IMG/VR virus record: IMGVR_UViG_3300036908_000165
Coordinates: 1 to 60,942 of that record
DNA: 60,942 bases
Strand: one strand, 5' to 3'
Source: a virus
A program made the translations under genes and the position numbers. Under the pieces are notes generated by a model. It was not told the origin of the DNA. It searched no databases and saw nothing but the letters and a program-made list of their open reading frames with translations. Shown one piece after another: positions 22,905 through 30,566 of the stretch (its first letter is position 1; each line of letters opens with the position of its first letter).

Positions 22905-24497
22905 TCAGGGGCGGCAGGCGAGCGCGGCTTCGATGAACGCCGCGGCAACCTGGGGGACGATCGAATTGCCGTAGGCGCGCAGTTTGCCCACTCGGGCGGG
23001 TATCCCATGAGCAAGAGGAAACGGGATCATGCCAGCGCGCTCCGCTTCGTATGCGAGAGCTTGTGACAGGACGGGCAGAGCGTTTGCAGATTGTCCGGCG
23101 CATTGTTGGCTGGAGTTTCGTCCCTGTGGTGGACATGCAGTTTCCGATCGGTTGCGCCGCAATTCTCGCAGGCCAGCTTCCGGTGTTTGCCAGCACGCAG
23201 ATGGTAGGTGGTCGAGGAATCGCCACCCTTCTCTCGCGAGTTCGCGCAAAAAAGCGAGCAGAACCGGCGCTTCGTAAACGCTCCGAAATCTTCTAGGCGT
23301 CCGTGGAAGCGACTGCGTTGCAAAACTGAGCCACAGGTCTCGCAGTGCTTCTCTGGTGTCGGCTTCGCTGATCTTGGCATCGGTTAACGCTTCCTCGATT
23401 TTGGAGAAACTGTCGGTGCGCAGTCGTCCCAACATTTCGGATAGCCCATCAGCCATCTGCTGTGGGCCGGGCTCAACTGGCCTGCTTTTGCCGTCCCGAC
23501 ACTCAAGCCAATCGGTTTCGGCCCAAGGGCCTCGGCTGCGTTGAGGCTGCGCCCCTCTTGAAAGTCCTCCGATCTGCGTTTCTCGTTCGCTGTCGGCGTT
23601 GCCCACGGCGCTTCCTGACTGCCGTGCGCATCCGGGAAGCCCCACTTGTTTGCCCGCGGTGTAGACCAAGCTGCCGTTCTCGGTAGGGAAACTTGCTTCC
23701 TCCCCTCGATATTTCTCGCTCCTGCCTTTGCGTCCTCCCCGTTCGGAGTCGGCCATGCCGCCTGCGCCGCTTGCCCCGACAGATGCGGCGCCCCGCTCCT
23801 GTCTCGCGCGTTCGGCCCCCCGTGGTCGCCGTCCGTCGCTTGGGGCGTTCGCCACGAGGCTGTTTTCGCCATCACCTGAAGCGACGTGATCGCCGTTCGC
23901 TTGCTCCCCGTTCCGTCGCGCTCGCCCATCCGCAGCTTCATCGCCAGATGCGCTTCGGGCGATTTGTTGTCGTCGTTCGCCACCGGCGTCGGCCACGAAC
24001 CACAATCGCTGTCGGATATGTGGAGCGCCGACGCTCGCAGCAGGCAATACGGCCGCCCCGCAGGCGTAGCCTTGTCCTTCCAGGTCAGAGAAAACAAGGT
24101 CGAGCCAGCCGTGGCCAATTGCCGCTTCAACCTGCTCGCCAAACACTCGGTCAGGTCGCGACTCTTTGATGAGCTTGAACCATGCGGGCCAAAGGTGTCG
24201 ATCATCGGCGGCGCCTTTACCTTGTCCGGCGGCGGAAAATGGCTGGCACGGGCAACTTCCGGTCCAAAGCGGGAGATCGTCGGGGATGCCGGCGAGTCGC
24301 AGGGCGTAGGCCCAGCCGGCGATTCCGCTGAAGAAGTGGCAGCGGGTGAATCCCCACAGGTCCATTGGCTGGACGTCTCGGATGTCTCGTTCGTCGACAA
24401 AGCCATCGGGAATGTGCCCCGCTTTCATCAGGTTGCGCGTCCACTGCGCGGCGAATGCGTTATTTTCGTTGTGGTAGTCGCGCGGTATTTCTTCCAT
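22905..24497 (-). CDS. DNA cytosine-C5 methyltransferase
   Basis: 530 residues. Motif I region HFFSGIAGWAYALRLAG (about 54-70), motif IV GSCPCQPFSAAGQGKG (catalytic Cys), motif VI-like GEQVEAA (usual ENV is EQV), motif VIII IRQRLWFVAD and motif X GKLRAYGNSIVPQVAAAF near the end. The middle is a long low-complexity Ser/Gly/Arg part where target recognition should lie. Two other frames on the same strand lie wholly inside it (24406-23384 and 23380-23027, the latter an HNH nuclease). The HNH DNA sits just before motifs IX-X but leaves this frame open. Confidence 0.85.
   Translation of the reverse strand: MEEIPRDYHNENNAFAAQWTRNLMKAGHIPDGFVDERDIRDVQPMDLWGFTRCHFFSGIAGWAYALRLAGIPDDLPLWTGSCPCQPFSAAGQGKGAADDRHLWPAWFKLIKESRPDRVFGEQVEAAIGHGWLDLVFSDLEGQGYACGAAVLPAASVGAPHIRQRLWFVADAGGERRQQIARSASGDEAADGRARRNGEQANGDHVASGDGENSLVANAPSDGRRPRGAERARQERGAASVGASGAGGMADSERGGRKGRSEKYRGEEASFPTENGSLVYTAGKQVGLPGCARQSGSAVGNADSERETQIGGLSRGAQPQRSRGPWAETDWLECRDGKSRPVEPGPQQMADGLSEMLGRLRTDSFSKIEEALTDAKISEADTREALRDLWLSFATQSLPRTPRRFRSVYEAPVLLAFLRELAREGWRFLDHLPSACWQTPEAGLRELRRNRSETACPPQGRNSSQQCAGQSANALPVLSQALAYEAERAGMIPFPLAHGIPARVGKLRAYGNSIVPQVAAAFIEAALACRP
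23027..23380 (-). CDS. HNH endonuclease nested in the methyltransferase gene
   Basis: 117 residues, in a different frame from the methyltransferase. N-terminal zinc site HCETCGSVL and FCSLFCANS; HNH core CENCGATDRKLHVHHRD, ENL-like DNLQTLCPSCHKLSHTKR, with both CxxC pairs and the HH. It starts three bases after the stop of the other overlapping frame. Single free-standing HNH genes in phages are usually homing endonucleases. Insertion would normally destroy the host gene, but here the methyltransferase frame stays open through it. Confidence 0.85.
   Translation of the reverse strand: MPRSAKPTPEKHCETCGSVLQRSRFHGRLEDFGAFTKRRFCSLFCANSREKGGDSSTTYHLRAGKHRKLACENCGATDRKLHVHHRDETPANNAPDNLQTLCPSCHKLSHTKRSALA
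23384..24406 (-). CDS. Long overlapping frame with W-x-TP repeats
   Basis: 340 residues, read in the same frame as the HNH gene but different from the methyltransferase. It contains repeated WPTPVAND, WRTPQATDGDHGGP, WPTPNGEDAKAG, WSTPRANKWG and WATPTANEKR, and ends PAHSRWLMGYPKCWDDCAPT. I recall proteins of this look in other phages next to or within cytosine methyltransferase genes. The repeats are too regular to be chance translation, but whether it is translated is open; no good ribosome binding site precedes the ATG. Confidence 0.5.
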   Translation of the reverse strand: MALSTNETSETSSQWTCGDSPAATSSAESPAGPTPCDSPASPTISRFGPEVARASHFPPPDKVKAPPMIDTFGPHGSSSSKSRDLTECLASRLKRQLATAGSTLFSLTWKDKATPAGRPYCLLRASALHISDSDCGSWPTPVANDDNKSPEAHLAMKLRMGERDGTGSKRTAITSLQVMAKTASWRTPQATDGDHGGPNARDRSGAPHLSGQAAQAAWPTPNGEDAKAGARNIEGRKQVSLPRTAAWSTPRANKWGFPDAHGSQEAPWATPTANEKRRSEDFQEGRSLNAAEALGPKPIGLSVGTAKAGQLSPAHSRWLMGYPKCWDDCAPTVSPKSRKR

Positions 24498-24504
24498 TAT
24501 CGCC

Positions 24505-24774
24505 TCACAGCAAACCGAGTGCGGCTAAATATAGATCGAGTATTTCTTCTTCTTCGCGCCACTTCGCTTTGTCCATGGCGCGGATGCGCACAGCCTTGCG
24601 CATGATCTTCGTGTCGAAGCCATTTCCCCTGGCTTCGGCGTAGATGTCTTTGATGTCGCCGGCGACCCCCTTCTTCTCTTCCGTTAGGCGTTCGATGCGT
24701 TCGATGAACGCTTTCAATTGGCCGCCGTTCAGACTGTTGTCGCCGATCCGCGGTCCTTCGGGTTGCTTCGCCAT
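24505..24774 (-). CDS. GapR-like (DUF2312) DNA-binding protein
   Basis: 89 residues from ATG at 24774 (TGATG overlap). [40 protein letters not shown] and [14 protein letters not shown] are near-textbook for the GapR/DUF2312 family. In Caulobacter GapR binds overtwisted AT-rich DNA and assists topoisomerases during replication. Its presence points to an alphaproteobacterial host and to a role in replication of phage DNA. Confidence 0.88.
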   Translation of the reverse strand: MAKQPEGPRIGDNSLNGGQLKAFIERIERLTEEKKGVAGDIKDIYAEARGNGFDTKIMRKAVRIRAMDKAKWREEEEILDLYLAALGLL

Positions 24775-24974
24775 CACTCAATTTCCTTCTCTGCTGCTAG
24801 CCACACGGGCATCGTCACTTCGGCGAGCTTGTGGCGCTGGCCCTTGTATTCGATTTCGATCTCGCTGCGCGGCAGCCACACGTTGATTCCGTCGTCGCGC
24901 ATCACCAGGATCGCGTTGTCGGTCGGCTCGTCGCGGACGACGCGCAGCGTGTACGTAAAGAGTTCTCTGCTCAT
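24774..24974 (-). CDS. 66-residue unknown protein
   Basis: [20 protein letters not shown] start after GGAGG. Beta-rich: [20 protein letters not shown] and [18 protein letters not shown]. Overlaps both neighbours by the stop codon. Not recognised. Confidence 0.6.
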   Translation of the reverse strand: MSRELFTYTLRVVRDEPTDNAILVMRDDGINVWLPRSEIEIEYKGQRHKLAEVTMPVWLAAEKEIE

Positions 24975-25156
24975 GGAGCCTCCACAACGGTCCACGGCCA
25001 CGCTCGACAGACCGGCGTCCTTGCCGCAGCATCTTCGGCTTCCTCTACGGATGAGAAAGTAGCGATAGGCGGGTCATCGCCTTCGCCAGTGTCGATTGCG
25101 ATGATGCGGTTGCCGTTCGGATTGCGAACGAGGATGACGAAAATCACAGGAATCAT
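24971..25156 (-). CDS. 61-residue unknown protein
   Basis: MIPVIFVILVRNPNGNRIIA, then an acidic DTGEGDDPP and a helix SVEEAEDAAART. The pattern (strand, acidic loop, helix, strand) resembles small phage proteins of unknown function. GAGG before ATG. Confidence 0.58.
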   Translation of the reverse strand: MIPVIFVILVRNPNGNRIIAIDTGEGDDPPIATFSSVEEAEDAAARTPVCRAWPWTVVEAP

Positions 25157-25237
25157 GATCGCCTCGTGATTGGTGGCGGCCACACCGCTCGCTATGCGTG
25201 TCGAGTGTGACCGCCGTTTCCAGCGCCATCGCGATTT

Positions 25238-25256
25238 GCTGCTGCTGCTGCTGCTG
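25238..25256. repeat. (GCT)6 microsatellite
   Basis: Six GCT triplets directly before the first 36-bp repeat, in a 230-base region (25157-25386) without a credible gene. Confidence 0.8.
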
Positions 25257-25257
25257 C

Positions 25258-25359
25258 GTTCTAGCAGGGAACGCGGCGCGGTCCAATCGCAACCATCGCT
25301 TGAGTACAGCGCCGTAAGCGGCCGTTCTAGCAGGGAACGCGGCGCGGTCCAATCGCAAC
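25258..25359. CRISPR. CRISPR-like pair: two 36-bp repeats, one 30-bp spacer
   Basis: Two identical repeats (25258-25293 and 25324-25359) begin GTTCTAGCAGGG and end CCAATCGCAAC; 30 bases separate them. GTT/AAC ends, 36 bases and a 30-base spacer are typical of CRISPR arrays. Each repeat can fold GGAACGC-GGC-GCGGTCC (one mismatch). No cas gene is recognised nearby; the adjacent DUF2800 nuclease is only Cas4-like in fold. The period is 66 bases, so it may also be a simple in-frame duplication of a lost small gene. Confidence 0.4.
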
Positions 25360-25386
25360 GGCTACGCTGTTACGCAGCGCCGGAAA

Positions 25387-26046
25387 TCAGAACGGGATCT
25401 CGTCATCTCCGAAAAGGCCGCCGGCGCCTTTACCGTTCTTTGTCTCTTTGGGCGCTTCGCCTTCGTCGGCGATCGTCTCGGACCACTTCTCCTTGTCGAT
25501 CGGACCGGCGCCGCCCAGCCGCTCGCCTTCGGTGTGCTTCTGGAAGCCCTGGATCCCGAAGCTGACGCCGTCGCCGCTCTTGTCGTTGTGCCAGGCGAAG
25601 CAGTTGAGAATCGCCTTGCCGTAGCAGCCGGAGTAGACGGTCGTCTCGTCTTCCTGCGCGTTCGGATCCTTCCACCACACGGCCGGCGGCCGGTCCTTGT
25701 TGGCCGACGGGCGAATGAAGAACACGTCGGGGCCCATGCCAGGATGAAGCTCGCCGCTGGTCTTGTTGCGTGCTTCCTTGCCGTCGCCGGCGAGGAAGGG
25801 ACTCTTGATCAGGCCGGCTTTGGCGTTCTCGATGCCCTTCGGGCCCCATTCGGCGACGATCGTTTCGGCGACGCGTTTCTGCAATTCGGCGCGGAACTTC
25901 TTGTCAAAGATGAGCGTGCAGCCGAACTTCGGGTCCTTGCCCTCTTCCTGGGCGCGCGCCTTGAACAGCGACTGTGCGTAGCTCAGCCGGCACAAATCGC
26001 CCTTACCGGCAGGGGCTTTGAAATCGTTAGTACGAGCTTTTGCCAT
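25387..26046 (-). CDS. DUF2815 single-strand DNA-binding protein
   Basis: 219 residues from ATG at 26046. KGDLCRLSYAQSLFKARAQE, PKFGCTLIFDKKFRAEL, KDRPPAVWWKDPNAQEDE and YSGCYGKAILNCFAW are characteristic of DUF2815. The C terminus ends GDDEIPF, an acidic tail with final Phe as in SSB and T7 gp2.5, which recruits partners. It is coupled to the DUF2800 nuclease and probably coats ssDNA during replication and recombination. Confidence 0.85.
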   Translation of the reverse strand: MAKARTNDFKAPAGKGDLCRLSYAQSLFKARAQEEGKDPKFGCTLIFDKKFRAELQKRVAETIVAEWGPKGIENAKAGLIKSPFLAGDGKEARNKTSGELHPGMGPDVFFIRPSANKDRPPAVWWKDPNAQEDETTVYSGCYGKAILNCFAWHNDKSGDGVSFGIQGFQKHTEGERLGGAGPIDKEKWSETIADEGEAPKETKNGKGAGGLFGDDEIPF

Positions 26047-26047
26047 T

Positions 26048-27364
26048 TCAGTTCTCCAGTTTCTCATGATGCCGCTCGGTCAGGCCCTTCGCCGCCGGTC
26101 GGGACGTTTTGCCCTCAGAGACCAAATTTGTGCCTTTGACGGGCTTCTCCCACAGCACTCCTTCGAGCGCCGCAAGTTCTGCTTTACGCTTGCCGAGCGT
26201 CTTTTCGAGCTGCGCCACCGAACGCACCGAGCGCTCGAATATCTGATCGTCGGATAGTGCCAGCTTAGTCTTGATCAGCGCAGCAAGCTTTGCTTCATCT
26301 TTTTCGACGTACGCGCGGTTGCCGATCTTGTCGACAATCACCCAGCCGGGGATCTGCACGCCGCGCTCGGCGGCGTTGTGCGCGTAGCCTCTGAGCGCCT
26401 TCGCCCAGTTTTCCAGAGCCTCGAGGCCGTCGAGCCAGTGCGCCAGCTCTTCCGGCGAAGCGATCTCCGGCGCATTGCCAACGACCAGCGGCGCGTCCGT
26501 CGTCGGCTCTTCGAACCATCGCACGGCCGTGTCGCTCATGACCGACAGCGCCTCTTTGCGCCGCTTCGGGCAGATGCCTTCTGCAGGACAAAACGTGCAG
26601 CTTCCGGTCGCCAGCCACGTCTCAGCCCACGCGTCGAAAGCGATACGCCCGCCGTCGAGCGCTTCGAACGCGTCGAGCGCCAGCTTCGACGCGGTCATTT
26701 TCGAGAGCAGGTCGACGGACCAGTCGATGAGATCGGCGACGTGGATATCTTCCCACGTCGCCGATCTCATCGGCTTGCCGCCGCCGACGCGTGGCTGAAC
26801 GATTGTCGAGCGAACCACATCGACGGAGACGCCGGTCAAAGACAGCAGAAAGCCGATCGCGTAGCTGCGCGCCTGCATATTCCCAGCGGCCTTGACGACG
26901 ACGCCGCGCCCGCCCTTTAGATCGACAACCTCCAACATGCGCCAGAGCGGGAAGTAAATGCCGAAATCTCCGGTGCCGCCAGCATCGAGCGGTGGATCGA
27001 GCGAGGCGAGAGACAGATGCTGCTCGATCCAGAACTGCGCGTCCTCGCCAATCGCTGCTTTGTATTCGGCGAGCCGGCTGCGACAGTAGTCGACGTAGAC
27101 CTGCGATGTGTTCGCCATCTCCTCGTCGACGAGGAATTCAAACTTGCCGGATTTTTCAATGCCGCCGAGAAAGCTGTTCGCGTCGATGTTTCCGTGCAGG
27201 CAGCGCTCAGAAATCTGATGGCAGCACGTCCCCCACGCAGCGGCTTCGGTCTCTTTGGCCTCGCACATCGTCTCCATGGCGATGGCGCCGGCGCAAGTGA
27301 CGTTGCGCGATGTCGCACTCGCAGCCCATTGCGCATGGCTGCGAGTGTGGTGAGCGGCGTTCAT
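26048..27364 (-). CDS. DUF2800 nuclease (PD-(D/E)XK, Cas4/RecB-like)
   Basis: 438 residues. N-terminal HHTRSHAQWAASATSRNVTC matches DUF2800 starts; the nuclease core has GTGDFGIYFPLWR, LEVVDLKGG (Asp and Lys of the motif, about residue 150); a Cys cluster CTFCPAEGICPKRR near 255-270 recalls Cas4/RecB iron-sulfur or zinc sites. Paired with DUF2815, it is likely the exonuclease of the phage recombination or replication system. Its first 26 codons lie in the 83-bp element also found at 11873. Confidence 0.82.
   Translation of the reverse strand: MNAAHHTRSHAQWAASATSRNVTCAGAIAMETMCEAKETEAAAWGTCCHQISERCLHGNIDANSFLGGIEKSGKFEFLVDEEMANTSQVYVDYCRSRLAEYKAAIGEDAQFWIEQHLSLASLDPPLDAGGTGDFGIYFPLWRMLEVVDLKGGRGVVVKAAGNMQARSYAIGFLLSLTGVSVDVVRSTIVQPRVGGGKPMRSATWEDIHVADLIDWSVDLLSKMTASKLALDAFEALDGGRIAFDAWAETWLATGSCTFCPAEGICPKRRKEALSVMSDTAVRWFEEPTTDAPLVVGNAPEIASPEELAHWLDGLEALENWAKALRGYAHNAAERGVQIPGWVIVDKIGNRAYVEKDEAKLAALIKTKLALSDDQIFERSVRSVAQLEKTLGKRKAELAALEGVLWEKPVKGTNLVSEGKTSRPAAKGLTERHHEKLEN
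27277..27359 (-). repeat. 83-bp dispersed hairpin element, copy 2
   Basis: One mismatch to 11873-11955 on the opposite strand. Here it encodes the N terminus of the DUF2800 nuclease, which is the natural setting for this peptide, so this is probably the source copy. Confidence 0.9.
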
Positions 27365-28422
27365 GATTGCACCGCCCTCTTGAACGGGTTGTCGCGCACC
27401 GCCTCGTAGACCGCCGTCATTGCCTTGCCGTAGCCCTCGGGCGTCTGCGGAGCCGTCTTCAAACCGACAACGCCGGCGCCGAATGTCGCGACGAAGATCT
27501 TCGGCATGTCTTCCGTGGTGTAGGGCATTTTCTTGGGGTCGTCCGACACGCCGTCGTATTTCTTGCCGTAGGCCATAATAGCCTCGACCACGTCGACCTT
27601 GGTGGCGTGGACCGGCTCGGTCGGCAGATCGGCAGGCTTCGCCTGCTCGGGCGCGGCGTGGCCGTCGATCGCCGCTTCGACACGCGCAATCGCAGCGCCG
27701 ATTTCTTTCTCGGGCACTTCGATAATCGGCATGCCGACGATCGTGCGGATATTGTCGATCGACGCCTTGGCGCCGAATTTCTCGGTGTAGCGGCCGACGG
27801 CGGCACGCAGATCTTCGATCGTCGGCTTGTCGCCGGCGCGCGCCGCGGTCTCGGCGGCTTCGTCAGCGGCGTCCTCGGGGTTGATGCGCTCTTCGCCGGT
27901 CGAGATCTCCGGCTGCTCCTCGACGCCTGGGAGCAGCGGCTCGGCGGAACCCGGCGCCGGCGGCTGGACCGGGGCGGCGGCGAAATAGGCGTCGTCGGCT
28001 TCGATCTGCGCGTTGGTCCGCCGACGGCGGCCCGGTCCGGCCCTGCCGCGCTCGCGAGCGCCGTCCATCGCAGTGGGTTTAGCCGGCGCTGCGGCGGCAC
28101 GAGCAAATGCAGATTCGCTGATCGTCCCCGTTTCGTCGACAACCTCGGCTTTGATTTTGTCGGCATATTCTTGTGCGAAGCGCTCTGCCGCGCCGCTGCC
28201 TGTTGATTCGACGCCGATCGTGTCTCCCGAGGCATCGCCGGTGTCGGCGTTGCTCATTTCAGCGACGTCGAGCGCCTCTGCAATGTGATCGACGGCAGCG
28301 TTAAGGTCTTCCGGTTTCCACACATGCAGCCCACGCACGAAGCCGAGCGCCTTCATGTGCGCGACGACGCCATCTTCGTAAACGAGGCTGTCGGGGATTA
28401 TGATTTCAATTCGAATGCTCAT
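27361..28422 (-). CDS. Unknown acidic replication-module protein
   Basis: 353 residues from ATG at 28422 (ATGA overlap). N terminus MSIRIEIIIPDSLVYEDGVV is a small alpha/beta part; the middle is low-complexity Ala/Pro/Arg; the C-terminal part (DLRAAVGRYTEKFGAKASID and GYGKAMTAVYEAVRDNPF) is helical. Sits between helicase and nuclease. No catalytic motif; possibly an adaptor. Confidence 0.6.
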   Translation of the reverse strand: MSIRIEIIIPDSLVYEDGVVAHMKALGFVRGLHVWKPEDLNAAVDHIAEALDVAEMSNADTGDASGDTIGVESTGSGAAERFAQEYADKIKAEVVDETGTISESAFARAAAAPAKPTAMDGARERGRAGPGRRRRTNAQIEADDAYFAAAPVQPPAPGSAEPLLPGVEEQPEISTGEERINPEDAADEAAETAARAGDKPTIEDLRAAVGRYTEKFGAKASIDNIRTIVGMPIIEVPEKEIGAAIARVEAAIDGHAAPEQAKPADLPTEPVHATKVDVVEAIMAYGKKYDGVSDDPKKMPYTTEDMPKIFVATFGAGVVGLKTAPQTPEGYGKAMTAVYEAVRDNPFKRAVQS

Positions 28423-29746
28423 CCTACCACTCCGTTGATGCTCTTCCACAAATCCAGAAGCCGCTCGGCGATCTTGTCGTCGATCGACTGGTCGATCGTC
28501 ACGGCGCGCACGAAGCAGTTGCGCGGCTTGTCGACGTTGACGATGCGTTTGCTGACCTGCTCCATCAGCCGCGGGCTGAGCGCGTACTCGACCAGCCACA
28601 TCTCGTCGGCCGGCGAGAGATCGATCGCCTCGCCGGCGGACTTGATCTGCCCCAGGAAGATGCGGTTCGACGGCGCGCGAAAGCGCTTCTCGCAAGTCTC
28701 GCGATCGGCGGGCGAGGTCGACCCGTCCAATCGGATCAGGCCGAACGACTTAAGCCCCTCTTCCAAGATGTCGCCGACGTCGCGGTGCCAATAGGCCAGC
28801 ACGACCTTCTCGAGCCCGAGACGGAACTGCTCTTTGATCGCCTCGACGACCGCTCGCGCCTTGACGACGCCCGTCTGGCGCCACAACGGGCCGAGCTCCA
28901 TCTCGAGGTCGTAGGTTTTGCCCGAAGCGGCGGCAGCGAGGATCTCGCGCTCGCGCGGCGTCGCGGCGAAGCGCTTGCGATCGGCGGCGTCGACGACCAG
29001 CGGCAGCGTCTCGCAGCGCGGCGGCTGAATGCCGACGTCCTTCTGCGTTCGCCGCAGGAACGTGCCGTCGATCCTCTGGCGCAGTTCGGCCTCGTTCCGC
29101 CCGCCCAGCACGACCGGGATGCGCTCGCCATTCGGCAGCTTTTTGCGACCCATGCGGCAGTAGCGGTCGCGGAAGTCGTTGAAGCGCGTCACGTCGGGCC
29201 AGCCGCGCCGCGCCTCGAGCAGGTCGGGAAAGCTGGCCCGTAGGCGGGCCCAGCCATTCGACAGGTCGTGCGGGAAGGGCGAGCCCGACAAATGCCACAC
29301 GCGGTCGCCTGGCTGGATGATGGCGCGCGCCGTCAGCATCTCCGCGCCGTCGTCGACCGGCGCGCCGTAGACGTGCTGCGTGCGCTTGGCGTCGGGGTTG
29401 GACGCTTCGTGGTCTTCGTCGAGGATGATCAGGTCCGGCCGCTTGCCGATCGACCGCACCACCTTGTCCAGCATACCCCAGGAAACGATGCAGACGTCCG
29501 TCGGCTGCGGCGCGTCGGCGCCGATGACGCTGACGCGGCGCGGGATCGATTGCCACGCCGGGAAGGCCCTGCGCCACACGCCGCGGCCGCTGGCCGGCGT
29601 CACCACGAGAATGCTCCTGGCGAGGATGTAATCGGCGGCCAGGATCGCCGCGCCGGTTTTCCCACGCGTGGTGAGTCCCATAAAAAGGCGCGTCGCCGCG
29701 CAGCGAGGAACAGAGCCCCGTCGAGCTGAGTTTTGAGCGGAATCAC
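28419..29746 (-). CDS. SNF2-type helicase needing a -1 frameshift
   Basis: Motor motifs: Walker A (GKT), LIILDEDHEASN (DEAD-like II), HLSGSPFPHDL (III), and C-terminal EKVVLAYWHRD, LIRLDGSTSPADRE and EQVSKRIVN (IV-VI). The long frame starts inside motif I. A GTG at 29746, overlapping the previous stop as usual here, opens a second frame encoding a fitting N terminus (KTQLDGALFLAARRRAFLWD then SPRVGK). The two join perfectly at G-GGA-AAA (29663-29657) by one -1 slip, restoring VGKTGAAI; total 442 residues. Either programmed frameshifting or a one-base deletion in an A-run. Confidence 0.85.
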
Positions 29747-29985
29747 TTGCGCAGCGTCAGCTTGAATTTCTTGAGGATGCCATCGGCGATCTCCTCCGCA
29801 ACATGCCCAGAGCCGAATTCGCTAAGGTGGCCACCTGCTAGGAGTTCGCCTTGAATCTCGTCGATCACGTCGATCAGCAGCTCGCGCGACAATTCGCCGC
29901 GCCGTGACGTGAGATAGGTCCGCGCCTCTTCGTAGGTCGGGAAGAATTTGTCGCCGACCGCCCACGCTCGCTCAGGTTTCAGCAT
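29743..29985 (-). CDS. 80-residue unknown protein
   Basis: The second ATG (29985, MLKPERAWAVGDKFFPTYEE) has the better spacing to GGAG. Charged, helical, ends KKFKLTLRK. It precedes the helicase and overlaps its start. Not recognised. Confidence 0.58.
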   Translation of the reverse strand: MLKPERAWAVGDKFFPTYEEARTYLTSRRGELSRELLIDVIDEIQGELLAGGHLSEFGSGHVAEEIADGILKKFKLTLRK

Positions 29986-30022
29986 AGCCATTTCTCCGTT
30001 TATCAGGTTCGCGCGTCTCTGA

Positions 30023-30035
30023 TAACAACTTGTTA
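30023..30035. promoter_or_regulatory. TAACAACTTGTTA operator-like site
   Basis: 13-base dyad that also contains the ruvC stop codon. Matches the site in front of the Cro-like gene (31283-31295) except the middle base. Could control the helicase/replication genes downstream. Confidence 0.5.
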
Positions 30036-30527
30036 CGCAGCCGTCAAGCTCGATTTTAGATTGATGGCGCGGATGAATTTCTCGGCGTAATAGCGCGCCA
30101 GCAGCGCCGCCTCGGCTCGACCGTGGTCCTTCTTACGCTTGAACAGATCGGCTTGCTGCGGCCAGAGGTGGATCGCTCGTGCGCGCGACTGTTCTTTGTC
30201 GGGTGAGAGGTTGAAGTGCTTCTTCCACACCGTCGGCGTGACGAAGTGTGTCGGTATTTGATGAGCCGCCACAATACCTTGCACGACGCCGTAAGCGACG
30301 CCGAACTTGAACGTCGAGCTGACGCCCTGCTTCGGCATGGCGCCGACTCGCTCGATAATCACAACGGACGGGTGCATGATGTCGATCGCCGCAGCCATGT
30401 TGGCGGCGTCGATGTTGCCGTCGACAACCGGCGCGTCCTCTGCGGCGACCATGTCACGGTCCGGCCAGTAAAAAGCATAAGCGCCGCTGACGCCAGGGTC
30501 GATGCCGAGGATGATAGATTCTCTCAT
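30033..30527 (-). CDS. ruvC: RuvC-like Holliday junction resolvase
   Basis: 164 residues. Catalytic acids in GIDPGVSGAYAF (Asp9), IIERVGAMPKQG (Glu near 59) and KKDHGRAEAALLARYY (Asp near 137). Cleaves branched DNA before packaging or during recombination. Its GAGGAG ribosome binding site lies in a 24-base copy of the end of the Cro-like gene. Confidence 0.9.
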   Translation of the reverse strand: MRESIILGIDPGVSGAYAFYWPDRDMVAAEDAPVVDGNIDAANMAAAIDIMHPSVVIIERVGAMPKQGVSSTFKFGVAYGVVQGIVAAHQIPTHFVTPTVWKKHFNLSPDKEQSRARAIHLWPQQADLFKRKKDHGRAEAALLARYYAEKFIRAINLKSSLTAA

Positions 30528-30546
30528 CGCAGATACTCCTCGACCG
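30523..30546 (-). repeat. 24-bp copy of the cro-like gene end, before ruvC
   Basis: Identical to 31048-31071. Encodes VEEYLR, the stop and the ATGA overlap, including the ribosome binding site for the next gene. Here it forms an 11-codon frame (MDGGPVEEYLR) after the deaminase stop. Confidence 0.85.
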
Positions 30547-30566
30547 GGCCGCCGTCCATGCGGATT

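Noticed and set aside
26048-27364. DUF2800 gene as a true Cas4 paired with the CRISPR-like repeats
   Set aside because: It pairs with DUF2815 as in many phages without CRISPR; proximity alone is not evidence.
28750-29577. 275-residue frame inside the helicase gene
   Set aside because: Arg/Ala-rich shadow in the wrong frame; considered as the N-terminal helicase part but it does not match.
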